Part shown: positions 7,900 to 17,469 of the stretch, in pieces
Numbering within the stretch: the stretch's first letter is position 1
How the letters are laid out: the number at the start of each line of letters is the position of its first letter
Assembly (NCBI GenBank): GCA_910589105.1
Contig: CAJUST010000001.1
Span: 132,179-196,178, forward strand
DNA: 64,000 bases
Origin: an uncultured Lachnospiraceae bacterium
GTDB lineage: Bacteria; Bacillota; Clostridia; Lachnospirales; Lachnospiraceae
Reading direction: 5' to 3'
The notes under the pieces: model-generated
Databases searched by the model: none
The model's input: the letters and a program-made list of their open reading frames with translations, nothing else
What the model was told of the DNA's origin: nothing
Program-made: the position numbers and the translations under genes

Positions 7900-9390
7900 A
7901 TGTTGAGACAGTATGAGACACGCAGGTATCAAATGCCGCAAGAGGAGATTAAGGCGTTAGTCAGGGAGAAACGGGCGGAGCTTGTCCGCCAGCAGCTTTT
8001 AATTAAAGAGCAGGCGCTTCCGGTTTTTGTGTTAGTGGAAGGCTGGGGAGCTTCCGGCAAAGGCACCTTAATTGGCAATTTAATCGAAGATTTAGATCCG
8101 AGGTTTTTCCATGTGAAAAAAATGAATGCGCCGACTGAGGAAGCGAAGCGCCATCCGTTTTTATGGCGGTACATGGAAGTTATGCCGGCGGCAGGGCAGT
8201 TTCTGTTTCTAAATTCCGGCTGGTTAAGTGAGACGGCAGATGCAATGGCGGATAACAAGATAGACGACGTTTCTTTAGAGCAGAGGTTAAGGCAAATCCG
8301 TATTTTTGAGCGTCAGTTAAAAGACAACGGTTATCTTGTTGTAAAATTGTTTTTACAGATTCCGCCAGAGGAACAAAAACAGCGGATAGAGAAATTGATG
8401 GAAGATAAGGATACAAAATGGCGGGTGTCTGAAAAAGATCTGCTTCAAGTAAAGAAGCGGGAAAAATACGAGAAGCTCTACGACAGGCTGTTAGAAGCGA
8501 CGAATACCGGATACGCGCCGTGGAATATTGTCGACGCCGCAGACAAAAAACAGGCTCTGCTTCAGGCGCTTCATATTTTAACGATTCAAATTAATCAGGC
8601 GGAAGTAAACAGAAAGGCGCTTCCGGAAATCTTGTACAAAGACTATCCGCTGCTTAAAATGCCAAAGCTTTCCGAAGTTCCGTTGAACCAGAGCTTGTCG
8701 AGGGAAGAATATGAGGTCCGGTTAAAAGAACTGCAAAAGAAGCTGAAAAAGCTCCATAATAAAATTTACCGCAAAAAGATCCCTGTGATCATTGCTTACG
8801 AAGGCTGGGACGCCGCTGGAAAAGGCGGGAATATTAAGCGGCTGGCAAGCGCGCTCGACCCAAGGGGGTTTGAAGTTTATCCAATCGCATCTCCGGAACC
8901 GCATGAAAAATCGCGTCATTACCTCTGGCGGTTTTACCACAGGCTCCCTAAAAGCGGGCATATTGCAATTTTTGACCGCACATGGTACGGCAGGGTGATG
9001 GTAGAGCGGATTGAAGGGTTTTGTTCGGAAAATGATTGGAAACGGGCATATAATGAAATTAATGAATTTGAAAAAGAATTGACGGATTGGGGCGCGGCAG
9101 TCATTAAATTCTGGGTGCATATAGATAAAGAGACACAGCTTGCCCGTTTTACCGAACGGCAGAATACGCCGGAAAAGCAGTGGAAAATCACGGACGAGGA
9201 CTGGCGGAACCGTGAGAAATGGGACGTATATGAAACAGCCATTGACGAAATGATTGAGAAAACTTCAACGGAAAATGCGCCATGGTTTATTATTCAGTCA
9301 AATAATAAATATTATGCAAGGCTTCAGGCAATTCAGATTGTAATTGATGAAATTGAGAAACGGCTGGCTTTGCCGCCGCGTAAAAAATAA
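7900..9390 (+). CDS. pap: Two-domain polyphosphate kinase 2 (polyphosphate:AMP phosphotransferase)
   Basis: 496-residue cytosolic enzyme with two tandem PPK2 domains. Walker A motifs are GWGASGKG (about residue 48) and GWDAAGKGG (about residue 302). The second domain also has the PPK2 lid and Walker B features (FDRTWYGRVMVERIEGF). Two-domain PPK2 proteins (class II) typically transfer phosphate from polyphosphate to AMP, giving ADP. The reading frame is open from 7840, but ATG 7900 has AAAGGGGGG upstream and follows the lipoprotein stop. In this class the C-terminal domain usually carries activity. Confidence 0.87.
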   Translation: MLRQYETRRYQMPQEEIKALVREKRAELVRQQLLIKEQALPVFVLVEGWGASGKGTLIGNLIEDLDPRFFHVKKMNAPTEEAKRHPFLWRYMEVMPAAGQFLFLNSGWLSETADAMADNKIDDVSLEQRLRQIRIFERQLKDNGYLVVKLFLQIPPEEQKQRIEKLMEDKDTKWRVSEKDLLQVKKREKYEKLYDRLLEATNTGYAPWNIVDAADKKQALLQALHILTIQINQAEVNRKALPEILYKDYPLLKMPKLSEVPLNQSLSREEYEVRLKELQKKLKKLHNKIYRKKIPVIIAYEGWDAAGKGGNIKRLASALDPRGFEVYPIASPEPHEKSRHYLWRFYHRLPKSGHIAIFDRTWYGRVMVERIEGFCSENDWKRAYNEINEFEKELTDWGAAVIKFWVHIDKETQLARFTERQNTPEKQWKITDEDWRNREKWDVYETAIDEMIEKTSTENAPWFIIQSNNKYYARLQAIQIVIDEIEKRLALPPRKK

Positions 9391-9475
9391 TGGTATTTCA
9401 GAAACAGTTAGAAAAGCCACGGCTGGGATTCAAGCGGCGTAAGTAATGATAAATTGAAAAAAGGACGTATTGAGT

Positions 9476-9775
9476 ATGATTGACTTGAAAGATAAGAACG
9501 CCTGTCCTGTTTTAGAGGAAATAGGGCAATATGTCAATAATCCTGTTTTATGCAATTTTGTTCAGAAATAAAAACTACATATAAATGTAAGGGTCTGATA
9601 GAATTTAGTTCCTGCAGTTGGGAAAAGGCTGGAATGTTAAGTTCAAGAAAGCGGGAGGATTTATGAACAAACCAAAGAGGGGAATGGGCAAAAGTGGCTG
9701 ATGGCTGATTTAGAAGATAAAGAAAGTTTATATCAAGATATTCTTCGTTTAATCCAAATTCGGCGGAATAGCTGA
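9476..9775 (+). pseudogene. Decayed DUF3788 gene remnant
   Basis: An ORF at 9476-9571 encodes MIDLKDKNACPVLEEIGQYV... and stops after 31 residues; it looks like the DUF3788 N-terminus. At about 9679-9775 a second open segment encodes GQKWLMADLEDKESLYQDIL followed by RLIQIRRNS, which looks like the C-terminus. The central part of a roughly 140-residue protein is missing. In its place at about 9572-9660 is sequence resembling the repeat at 1-394. The family assignment is from memory of the motifs. An AAGGA lies upstream of the first ATG. Confidence 0.5.
9586..9650 (+). repeat. Diverged solo copy of the 1-394 repeat family
   Basis: AAGGGTCTGATAGAATTTAG, a short GTTGGG block and GGCTGGAAtg match in order the blocks of the unit at 303-367 (GCGCTGATAGAATCTA, TAGTTAGGG, GTGAAACGTATG) and of the unit at 234-302. 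A short AT-rich palindrome (CTACATATAAATGTA, 9573-9587) adjoins it, as one does after the array at about 424-446. It sits inside the DUF3788 remnant. Confidence 0.4.
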
Positions 9776-9886
9776 ACAGGGGGAGCCTGTTTTAAAGTTT
9801 AAAAAATGATTTTCAAAAAATTCTGGAAATTTGCTTCAAGTATAGTATAATAGGAGATGGTAAGGAGAAGAAAGCGAGGTACTAAT

Positions 9887-11926
9887 ATGAAGAAGAAAAA
9901 CCAAATGGAACGCCAGAAACTTACAAAAAAGAAAAAACAGCAGTCTTCAGAAAAGACGACGATCCAAAGGGAAATCAAACTGCATATCGTCCGTCTGAGC
10001 GCCATATCACTGGCGGTTATGGGTTTGTTGTCCGGTATATTGAATTACATATCGACTATGAGTACCCTGCAGAAAACGTTAGTGGAAGAAGCGGAGACTT
10101 CAGCGGAAGTTGTGGAGCATACGCTCCGCGCTGAAATTAATCTTGTGGAAATTATTGGGACGATTGCCCGCCTGAGCAATGAAGAAATTCCGGCAGAACA
10201 GCGCCAGACGCTTTTAGAAGGCTACCGCAATCATTATAATTGGCAGTCGATTATGATTACAGATGAAAAAGGAGTTGACAGGTTAGGATCCGGAAAGGAT
10301 ATTTCGGGGGAGGCCTATTTTAAAGATGGAATGGAAGCGAAATCGGTAATCTCTGATCCGTTTTGTGATTCCGTTACAGGCCAAATGCTGTTAGCGGTTA
10401 CAGTTCCCCTTTGGGAAAACGGTGTGCAAAACACAGCTACAGTCGGGGTGGTGACAGTTACATTTGATGCATCGAAGTTATCGGATATTGTGTCAGAGAT
10501 TAACGTCAGCAAGAATGGAAACGCATTTGTCATTGATGCGCAAGGAAGGTTTATTGGGCATCCAGATCATACGTTGGTGACGTCGGAGACGAATTACATA
10601 AAAGACAGCAGCCATTCCGCAGGAAAAAGCCTTGCAAAAATAGAATCCAAGATGATTACGGGAGAAAAAGGATTTGGAAAGTATCGGGAAGGAATTGACA
10701 CAAAAATTGTAGCGTATGCCCCGATTGAGTTAAATGGCTGGAGTTTAGCGGTTTATGCGCCTTTTATGGATTTTATGAGCTTATCCGTTTTAAGCGTGGC
10801 GCTTATTATAATTGTGCTTATTGTTTCCGTTTATGTGGGCGCGAGAATTGCGAAATGGGTTGGCTCGTCAATAGGCGAACCGATCAGCGAATGCGCGGAA
10901 AGGCTGAAGCTTTTGGCAGAGGGAGACTTGGACGCTCCGATTCCGGTCATACATACGGACGACGAAACTTTAATTTTGGCGGATTCGACGCGGACGATTG
11001 TAGAAGGCTTGCGTGACATTATCGGAGATGCGGCGTACGTGTTAAGAGAAATGGCGCAGGGGAACTTTGACGTTAAAACTGTCATTGGCGATGAAGCGTA
11101 TGTGGGGGCATTCCGCGAGCTGATTCTTTCTATGAGGACGTTAAACATAGATTTAAGCAATACGCTGAGAGAAATCAATGAAGCGTCATCTCAGGTTGAC
11201 GCCGGAGCGTCCCAGATGGCGGACAGCGCGCAGAGCCTTGCAGTCGGGGCGACGGAGCAGGCAGGAGCGGCGGAAGAATTGCTAGCCACTGTAACTGACG
11301 TGACAAATCATGTAGAAGAAAATGCAAGGGCTACTGATGAAGCGCATGAACAGGCAAAGGCCATGGCGTTAGTGGCAAAAGCAAGTCAGGATAAGATGCA
11401 GGAACTGACGGGGGCGATGAGAAAAATTGAAGATACTTCCAAGCAGATCGGCAATATTATAGAAAATATTGAAGACATTGCCTCACAGACTAACCTGCTT
11501 TCCTTAAATGCCGCGATTGAAGCGGCAAGAGCCGGAGAAGCGGGAAAAGGATTTGCAGTTGTAGCGGATCAGATCCGTAAACTTGCGGAGCAGAGCGCAG
11601 AATCTGCAGTGGATACGAGAAAATTAATAGAAGCGTCGATTGCAGAAGTAGCGGTTGGCGGCAGGATAACAAAAGATACGGCAGATCATCTTGACAATGT
11701 GATGCAGGGATTAGATGAAATACTGCTTGTAATTAGCGACGTGCGGATGGCATCGGATAAACAGGCGGTCGCAATTAAAAACATTGAACAGGGAGTTGCT
11801 CAGATTACATCTGTCGTAGAGAACAATTCCGCGGCCGCAGAAGAATCTTCCGCAACCAGTGAAGAACTTTCGGCGCAGTCAGAAAGCTTAAATTCTCTGG
11901 TAAACCGTTTTCAATTAAGAAAGTAA
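9887..11926 (+). CDS. Methyl-accepting chemotaxis protein with dCache-like sensor
   Basis: 679 residues. A very basic N-terminus precedes membrane helix 1 (about 36-56). An extracytoplasmic double-Cache-like domain spans about 60-290 (for example DEKGVDRLGSGKDISGEAYF and KNGNAFVIDAQGRFIGHPDH). Helix 2 lies at about 293-318, followed by a HAMP region. The long cytoplasmic coiled coil has the conserved hairpin tip IASQTNLLSLNAAIEAARAG. It should relay an extracellular small-molecule signal to CheA. ATG 9887 was chosen over 9857 because GCGAGG sits 7 nt upstream. TATAAT at 9846-9851 is a probable -10 box. Confidence 0.9.
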   Translation: MKKKNQMERQKLTKKKKQQSSEKTTIQREIKLHIVRLSAISLAVMGLLSGILNYISTMSTLQKTLVEEAETSAEVVEHTLRAEINLVEIIGTIARLSNEEIPAEQRQTLLEGYRNHYNWQSIMITDEKGVDRLGSGKDISGEAYFKDGMEAKSVISDPFCDSVTGQMLLAVTVPLWENGVQNTATVGVVTVTFDASKLSDIVSEINVSKNGNAFVIDAQGRFIGHPDHTLVTSETNYIKDSSHSAGKSLAKIESKMITGEKGFGKYREGIDTKIVAYAPIELNGWSLAVYAPFMDFMSLSVLSVALIIIVLIVSVYVGARIAKWVGSSIGEPISECAERLKLLAEGDLDAPIPVIHTDDETLILADSTRTIVEGLRDIIGDAAYVLREMAQGNFDVKTVIGDEAYVGAFRELILSMRTLNIDLSNTLREINEASSQVDAGASQMADSAQSLAVGATEQAGAAEELLATVTDVTNHVEENARATDEAHEQAKAMALVAKASQDKMQELTGAMRKIEDTSKQIGNIIENIEDIASQTNLLSLNAAIEAARAGEAGKGFAVVADQIRKLAEQSAESAVDTRKLIEASIAEVAVGGRITKDTADHLDNVMQGLDEILLVISDVRMASDKQAVAIKNIEQGVAQITSVVENNSAAAEESSATSEELSAQSESLNSLVNRFQLRK

Positions 11927-11984
11927 GTTAGGCATTGCGTGACAAAAACGAAACAGTAGGCTGGTTTTTTCCGGTTTATGCTGG

Positions 11985-12022
11985 AAACCGCCCGTTATTG
12001 GCAGTAACGGGCGGTTTTATTT
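11985..12022. terminator. Terminator between chemoreceptor and hsdS
   Basis: AAACCGCCCGTTA (11985-11997) pairs perfectly with TAACGGGCGGTTT (12005-12017). T-rich tails on both strands serve the two converging genes. Confidence 0.85.
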
Positions 12023-13124
12023 ATGATATGTTTTTATTGATAAAAAATTCGATGCACGCTTTTGTCTGTTGATATTCTTCATACTTCATATAGTATTCCA
12101 TAAGCTTAAAGTCAGGCGTTTCGTCCGTTTTTACGGGCAGTATAATTTTTTCCCGTAAAATTCGCTTGTCGTTAAGTTCTCTGTTAAAACTGTATTTCTC
12201 CGCAATTCTATTGATAACGGCGGCAAGAAAGAGATATACGTATTTTGAAAAACTGGTATTTTCCAGTATTGTGACATGGTCGCTTGCAACAAATGTGAAC
12301 GGCTGGTAAAAGCAGGCTCCTATGCTTCCGCTGTTTGCTAAAGTTAAGCAGTTTTCAAAGATTCTAACGCCGTTTGTATTCCTAATAAAAGCATCTACGC
12401 CATTATTCGTTTCAGTAGAAGAAATATAAGGCATGTTGCCCGTGATATGATCTGCTTTTTTTAAACGTTTTCCTCTTTTAATTTTGGGGAATATGTCGTG
12501 TAGATGAAATTCTCTCCATTCCGTAGGTAGCATTTGTTTTTTTACTGTTTCGTTTGTTTGGGCAAAGGATTGTAGTATTTGTTTTTTCAGATGCGTTTCC
12601 TGCTGCCTCATACATATTTCCATAAACGTTATATTTGGCGAACCCGCAGGATCTGCGGGAAGAAGTATTTTTAGCCCTTCTGTCCGTCCACAGCAATTAT
12701 TTCCATATGAAAATTTAACAGACTGCATATTTATCATAGTACAGATAAACATTAATGAATTTTTGGGGATTGCATTTTTTGAGACGAGCGCCTTTACCCT
12801 TGTAGAGATATAAAAATCACTTGCCTGAACCGTTGCGAAAAAGTTTCCCCTGTCTGCCAGACTAATTGTTGTTTGGTGGCAAAAAAGTTTTTGGCGGCTG
12901 ATTGGGGCAGTGTATGCCGCTATGCCGTTGTTTCCTTTGCTATGGCTGATAATTGGAATGTTTCCTTTGGTAATTTTAGACATAATTAAATCTTTGCCCG
13001 TATAAACCGTAAAGAGTTCCCCTATAGTAAATTCTTTCCATACACAACGTACGGCGTTTTCAGTCGCCCTCCTTTCCGTCAGTGGTTTTCTGCTTCGATT
13101 CCCGAAATAAACAGCCTCTGCCAT
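12021..13124 (-). CDS. Type I/IIB restriction-modification specificity subunit
   Basis: About 367 residues with two target-recognition domains. The first covers roughly 28-190 (FTIGELFTVYTGKDL...), the second roughly 200-360 (FHLHDIFPKIKRGKRLKK...). Each starts with a W-[KR]-E-F motif, the half-site layout of HsdS and BcgI-type B subunits. The conserved part begins at about residue 28. The only ATG in frame (13124) overlaps the methylase gene by 65 bp and lacks a clear ribosome site, so the true start is uncertain and translational coupling is likely. It should set the DNA sequence recognised by the partner at 13060-14985. Confidence 0.8.
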   Translation of the reverse strand: MAEAVYFGNRSRKPLTERRATENAVRCVWKEFTIGELFTVYTGKDLIMSKITKGNIPIISHSKGNNGIAAYTAPISRQKLFCHQTTISLADRGNFFATVQASDFYISTRVKALVSKNAIPKNSLMFICTMINMQSVKFSYGNNCCGRTEGLKILLPADPAGSPNITFMEICMRQQETHLKKQILQSFAQTNETVKKQMLPTEWREFHLHDIFPKIKRGKRLKKADHITGNMPYISSTETNNGVDAFIRNTNGVRIFENCLTLANSGSIGACFYQPFTFVASDHVTILENTSFSKYVYLFLAAVINRIAEKYSFNRELNDKRILREKIILPVKTDETPDFKLMEYYMKYEEYQQTKACIEFFINKNIS

Positions 13125-14985
13125 GGGTTATCATATTTACTTGAAAAGTCAGAAAGTCTGCCATAGTATTTGAAAATGCATCTGCTTTTGGTATTTCATC
13201 ATTGAAATAGTAGAACGAGTGAAGCCATTCGTCATCTGCCTGCGTCTGCGCCATTACCATAAATTTATTTTCTGCTGGGGCATGGTATCGGAAACAGGAG
13301 ATTAAATGCGCTCTTTTTTCTTTTGCGCGTTCGGTTTCCACAAGTCCGATATGTTTATTCATTACAAATCCATCATCTTCAAAATTGATAAATTTACAAA
13401 ATTTTTCTTTTGGGTGAGGTTTATGAGCTGTAAATATTGCGATACAAGGATTCGTTCCTACCCTGTAAAAAGTTTCTTTATTTAGCGTAATTACGCCTTC
13501 TAAGGTATGGTTTTGTAGAATTGCCGCTTTTGTTTCCTTGTCTTCTTTTGTTTTGCCAACCATGGCTGACTGTGGGACAATCACACATACCCTGCCATTT
13601 ACAGCCATGGAATCCAATAAATGCTGAATAAACCGGATTTCCGACAAATGAGACGTTTCTTTGTTTTTGGCCTGTGAATATGGAGGATTCATGAAACCGA
13701 CGGAATAGTTGTTTTTTCTCAATTTTTCAGGGTCACATAATAAAAAATCTGTGCAAATTAAATTGCTTTTTCCATCGCCGCGAAGGATCATATTTGTTGT
13801 GGCAATCGAAAACATATCTTCACGCACTTCTATTCCATGTAACTGTTCTTTTTTTATCCGGTTTTTTTGTGAATCATCAGAATCATGGGAAAGGCTTAAC
13901 ATTTTTGCCATTGCCGCTATCAGGAATCCGCCTGTGCCACAGCAGGGATCAAACACAATGTCTTCTGCCTGTAAATCAACCAAATCACAAAATAATTCTG
14001 TAATATGCCGCGGCGTTAAGACTACTCCAAGGCTTTGCCCATCTCCGCCGCTATAACGGATAAATTCGCCATAAAAACGTCCTAAAACATCTTCTGGAGT
14101 ATTTGCGATGACTGGCTGTAAAATATGCTGATGTATGTATTCCGTAAAGAATTTTAAGGGCGTTTTTCCTAAACGTTTGTCTAAGGCGTTTAATTTTACT
14201 CTATCTTTTATTAATGTAAATTGATTCAGGATTTGTTCTTTTTTTTGTGAGGGCTGAACTTTTACACGTTCCATATGATCCGATAGTGCATCATATATTT
14301 TATCCCCATCTGTTTTAATCGTATCTCCGTTTAGTTGATCTGGATGAAAATTTTTTTCGCATAAAGCGAGCAAAACCGCTGATACAATCAGTGGTTTCTC
14401 GCTGTCGCCAAGCTGGCCATAATTTCTTAAATGTTCGTGAAGTTCTGCCGATTTTTTTAGTATAGTTTCAAGTTCTTCGGCTTCTTTTGGGATTTCTTCT
14501 AAAACCTGTTCATGGTAATATTGATCTATATTTTTTTCATTGAAATTTTCAAAATTTTCCACTTCAGGAAGCAGAACGTAGCCACCATTTTTGTCTACAA
14601 AAATAGGACGTATTTTGTGCCGCTTTTCATCTCCCGAACAGCCGAAAGCAAATGCTTTTTGAAAAGAAGTGTATTTTAGAATATGCTTTGCATAGTGGAG
14701 GGTGCCGTTTTCGGCAAACTCACAGATAGCTTTTGTGTCTTCTGACAGTTTGCCGTTTTCATAGAGCGCCTGCTGTTGGGGCGTGGCTTTATCTTCAATC
14801 ACGAGAATAAAATCGTTTACCATTGCCGTAAATTCTGGATAACCAGCTTTTTTATTTCCCCGTTTTGATGCAGTTTTCAAGGCATCCTGTATTTCCTTTA
14901 GGTCACTTCCATTTGGCGTATAGGAAATATGCGCATGTTCTAAAAGCTTTCCAATAAAAAAATCCGTTTTCTTCTCATTTGTCAT
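13060..14985 (-). CDS. BcgI-like fused nuclease and N6-adenine DNA methyltransferase
   Basis: 641 residues. The methyltransferase core has motif I DPCCGTGGFLIAA (about 342) and motif IV NPPYSQ (about 430), typical of HsdM-like N6-adenine enzymes. The N-terminal 100 residues contain GYPEF (48-52) and, 12 residues on, LVIEDK (61-66). This spacing matches a PD-(D/E)xK nuclease site, as in BcgI-type A subunits. No separate HsdR gene is nearby, consistent with restriction being built in. The start is ATG 14985, with GGAGG 7 nt upstream; the longer frame to 15063 lacks a site. Pairs with the specificity subunit downstream. Confidence 0.8.
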   Translation of the reverse strand: MTNEKKTDFFIGKLLEHAHISYTPNGSDLKEIQDALKTASKRGNKKAGYPEFTAMVNDFILVIEDKATPQQQALYENGKLSEDTKAICEFAENGTLHYAKHILKYTSFQKAFAFGCSGDEKRHKIRPIFVDKNGGYVLLPEVENFENFNEKNIDQYYHEQVLEEIPKEAEELETILKKSAELHEHLRNYGQLGDSEKPLIVSAVLLALCEKNFHPDQLNGDTIKTDGDKIYDALSDHMERVKVQPSQKKEQILNQFTLIKDRVKLNALDKRLGKTPLKFFTEYIHQHILQPVIANTPEDVLGRFYGEFIRYSGGDGQSLGVVLTPRHITELFCDLVDLQAEDIVFDPCCGTGGFLIAAMAKMLSLSHDSDDSQKNRIKKEQLHGIEVREDMFSIATTNMILRGDGKSNLICTDFLLCDPEKLRKNNYSVGFMNPPYSQAKNKETSHLSEIRFIQHLLDSMAVNGRVCVIVPQSAMVGKTKEDKETKAAILQNHTLEGVITLNKETFYRVGTNPCIAIFTAHKPHPKEKFCKFINFEDDGFVMNKHIGLVETERAKEKRAHLISCFRYHAPAENKFMVMAQTQADDEWLHSFYYFNDEIPKADAFSNTMADFLTFQVNMITHGRGCLFRESKQKTTDGKEGD

Positions 14986-15075
14986 TGTATAACCTCCGTA
15001 CATTCGATCATTGGTCTGTTCATTTTCCCAATTATTATAACATACTGTTTTCGATACATGCACGGTTTTTCTCTT

Positions 15076-17469
15076 TTACTCACACCGAATCCTCTCGACA
15101 AGCGATTCTTTTTTTACATTTTTGCTTAACGTGGAAGCTAAGATTCCTTGAAGCGCCAGAATGCCAACGGTCAAAAAGCCAAGTTCTGGAAGCGGCAGAT
15201 GATATTCAAACAAGCCGATTACTCCGTTTTCCCTGCACAGCAAAAACGCGTAATATCCTAAAATATTGCCCAAAAGCATGGAAATAAACAAAGTTCCCAC
15301 CGTAAAAACAAGCCCTTCTAACTGTAACATCTGGTTTAACTGTCTGTTGCTCATGCCAATCGCCTGCATAATGCCAAATTCACGTTTCCGCGTCAGAATA
15401 TTCGTAATCATCGTATTCGCCATATTCATAAATCCAATTACGCCCAATATGATCAAAAACGTATAGCACCCGCTTTTCGTAAACGAAATCGCTAAATCCA
15501 GAAGTTTCGTCTTATTCTCCAACGTATTCAGAGAAATATGCTCCATGGTTCCGGTAATGTTTTCAAGCTCCTTTTTTACAGAAGCTTCGTCTTTTTCGTC
15601 ACAGTCCACAAACAGAATGGAAGTCATATCTGTTTTGATCCCCAGTTTCCGGAAAGTGTCTTCCGTCATTGTAATCGTGGAATCATTCGAATGGCCGCAG
15701 CTTCCAAGAATCGGACCCGAAAAAGGAACCGTCTGATCACCGTCTGCAATCTCACATTCATAAGTGTCTCCAATCTGATATTCCTCATCTAAAAAGTGGT
15801 CATACATATAAATCACGCCATCTTTAGCGGCAGTGTTCCGATAATCCACTTCGCCCCGCTCGGCGTTTCGCGCAAGCCAGTCAAATTCTTCTTCCGTTAC
15901 GACGGAAATTGCAGAATAAATGTTTACTCCTGTATTTTTATTTTTTTCATAGGCTTTTATCAGCTTTCTTGTCCGCACTTCCGTCACGCCCGGAATAGAA
16001 CGCAGGCGGTTTAGAAAGGATTCGTCAAAAGGCGCTTGTTTTTGTATTTCATTTAAGTTATTTTCCGGATAATCTTTATCGTCTAATTTTGCATCCAGTT
16101 CTATCCGGAACCGGCCATATTCAATATCCTCCCGCGCCTGCCGCTCTGCGCTCATATTGCCTGCGACATTGGCAATGACGACAAACAGAATACAGGAAAG
16201 TCCCATGGTTAAAATCGTCGTAATCGTCTGTTTTTTATGCAGTGTGAGGCTTGACAGGGTCAGGCTTTTCACAGTCACATTGGTTTTTCCTTTGCGTAAC
16301 GTTTCTTTTTTATCCGTTTCAAATCGGATCGCTTCCACCGGAGAAGTTTTCGCCGCCATGCGCATAGGCTTTCGCATAGATAAATAAACTGTGCAGACAG
16401 TCAGCAGAATCACCAGAGCAGTCAGTGGCAATGAAAAAACAGTGGTTTCTATTTTAAGGAAAGCGTTTAACCAAATTTTTAAAATAAGCAGTCCAAGTAA
16501 GATTCCCGCTGGCGCTGCGGCGGCGGATAGAATCAATCCTTCCGTCCGGATAATGCTTTTTAACTGTTTTTGGTTTGCGCCAAGCGCTTTTAACCGTCCA
16601 TATTCCCTTATTTTTTGGATAATCGACACGTGGAAGATATTGTAGATGACAAGCGCTGACATAAACATAATAATCAAAAGAATACATACGCTTGGCAGAA
16701 TCACTTCCGTGTTTGGCTCTAAAGACCAGAACAGATAATCTTCATTTACGCTTACCTGACTTTTCTCTATGCCGATGCCTTCTGCAAGCTTTTTTATTTT
16801 TTCAGCCATTTCTGACGAATTTAACCGTTCGCCGTTTAAAACCTTAAATCCCATAAAAGTAAGTCTGTCATCGGGATTCGGGATATAGCGGTCTAAAAAG
16901 GCTTTCGAAACATATGCGCTGTATTGTTTTGCGAGGTCATTTGAATCGGAAGAAGGAAGAAAACCGCTGATGGAAAATTCCTGTTCCAAAATCGTCCCTT
17001 CCCCATTTATGCGGATAGGAACCGTAATAGAGTCGCCTAGCTTTGGATTTTTTAAACCATGTACCATAAAAAACTCTTTTTGGGCAATCAGCTCATTCTC
17101 CGCCTTCGGGTATTCCCCCGAATCAAGTGTAAAATGCGATAATTTCCGCATACCGTCGTCCGTCCGGTAATAATTGATCCGATAGCCCTTGCAGACGCCC
17201 TCCGCCGCATATTGCTGGATGCCAGTATCATAAAACTGGGAATGAAGCATCACGGCGTCCGCCTGTTCTGGAGAAAGCTGGCTGAATATGCCAAAATGCT
17301 CTCCATATGTTTCCCCTGCGCTGTCGATTTGCTGTTGAATTAACGCTTTACAGCCAAAAGAAATCACAGTCAGAAGAGTAGTCGTCAAAAAGATAGCGAT
17401 TCCGGTCAAAAGGCTTCTCGTTTTTCCTGATTTCATGCTGCTAAGGGCAAGTTTAGTCGTCGTCTTCAT
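15076..17469 (-). CDS. MacB/FtsX-like ABC transporter permease
   Basis: 797 residues with eight predicted membrane helices in a duplicated one-plus-three layout. Helices lie near 19-40, 257-280, 310-330 and 343-365, and again near 417-440, 660-685, 712-738 and 755-777. Two large extracytoplasmic domains lie between the first and second helix of each half. This is the FtsX/MacB fold, which acts by moving its outer domains rather than passing substrate through the membrane. Its start touches the stop of the ATPase gene. A two-component system lies upstream, suggesting a role in peptide or antibiotic stress. Confidence 0.87.
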   Translation of the reverse strand: MKTTTKLALSSMKSGKTRSLLTGIAIFLTTTLLTVISFGCKALIQQQIDSAGETYGEHFGIFSQLSPEQADAVMLHSQFYDTGIQQYAAEGVCKGYRINYYRTDDGMRKLSHFTLDSGEYPKAENELIAQKEFFMVHGLKNPKLGDSITVPIRINGEGTILEQEFSISGFLPSSDSNDLAKQYSAYVSKAFLDRYIPNPDDRLTFMGFKVLNGERLNSSEMAEKIKKLAEGIGIEKSQVSVNEDYLFWSLEPNTEVILPSVCILLIIMFMSALVIYNIFHVSIIQKIREYGRLKALGANQKQLKSIIRTEGLILSAAAAPAGILLGLLILKIWLNAFLKIETTVFSLPLTALVILLTVCTVYLSMRKPMRMAAKTSPVEAIRFETDKKETLRKGKTNVTVKSLTLSSLTLHKKQTITTILTMGLSCILFVVIANVAGNMSAERQAREDIEYGRFRIELDAKLDDKDYPENNLNEIQKQAPFDESFLNRLRSIPGVTEVRTRKLIKAYEKNKNTGVNIYSAISVVTEEEFDWLARNAERGEVDYRNTAAKDGVIYMYDHFLDEEYQIGDTYECEIADGDQTVPFSGPILGSCGHSNDSTITMTEDTFRKLGIKTDMTSILFVDCDEKDEASVKKELENITGTMEHISLNTLENKTKLLDLAISFTKSGCYTFLIILGVIGFMNMANTMITNILTRKREFGIMQAIGMSNRQLNQMLQLEGLVFTVGTLFISMLLGNILGYYAFLLCRENGVIGLFEYHLPLPELGFLTVGILALQGILASTLSKNVKKESLVERIRCE

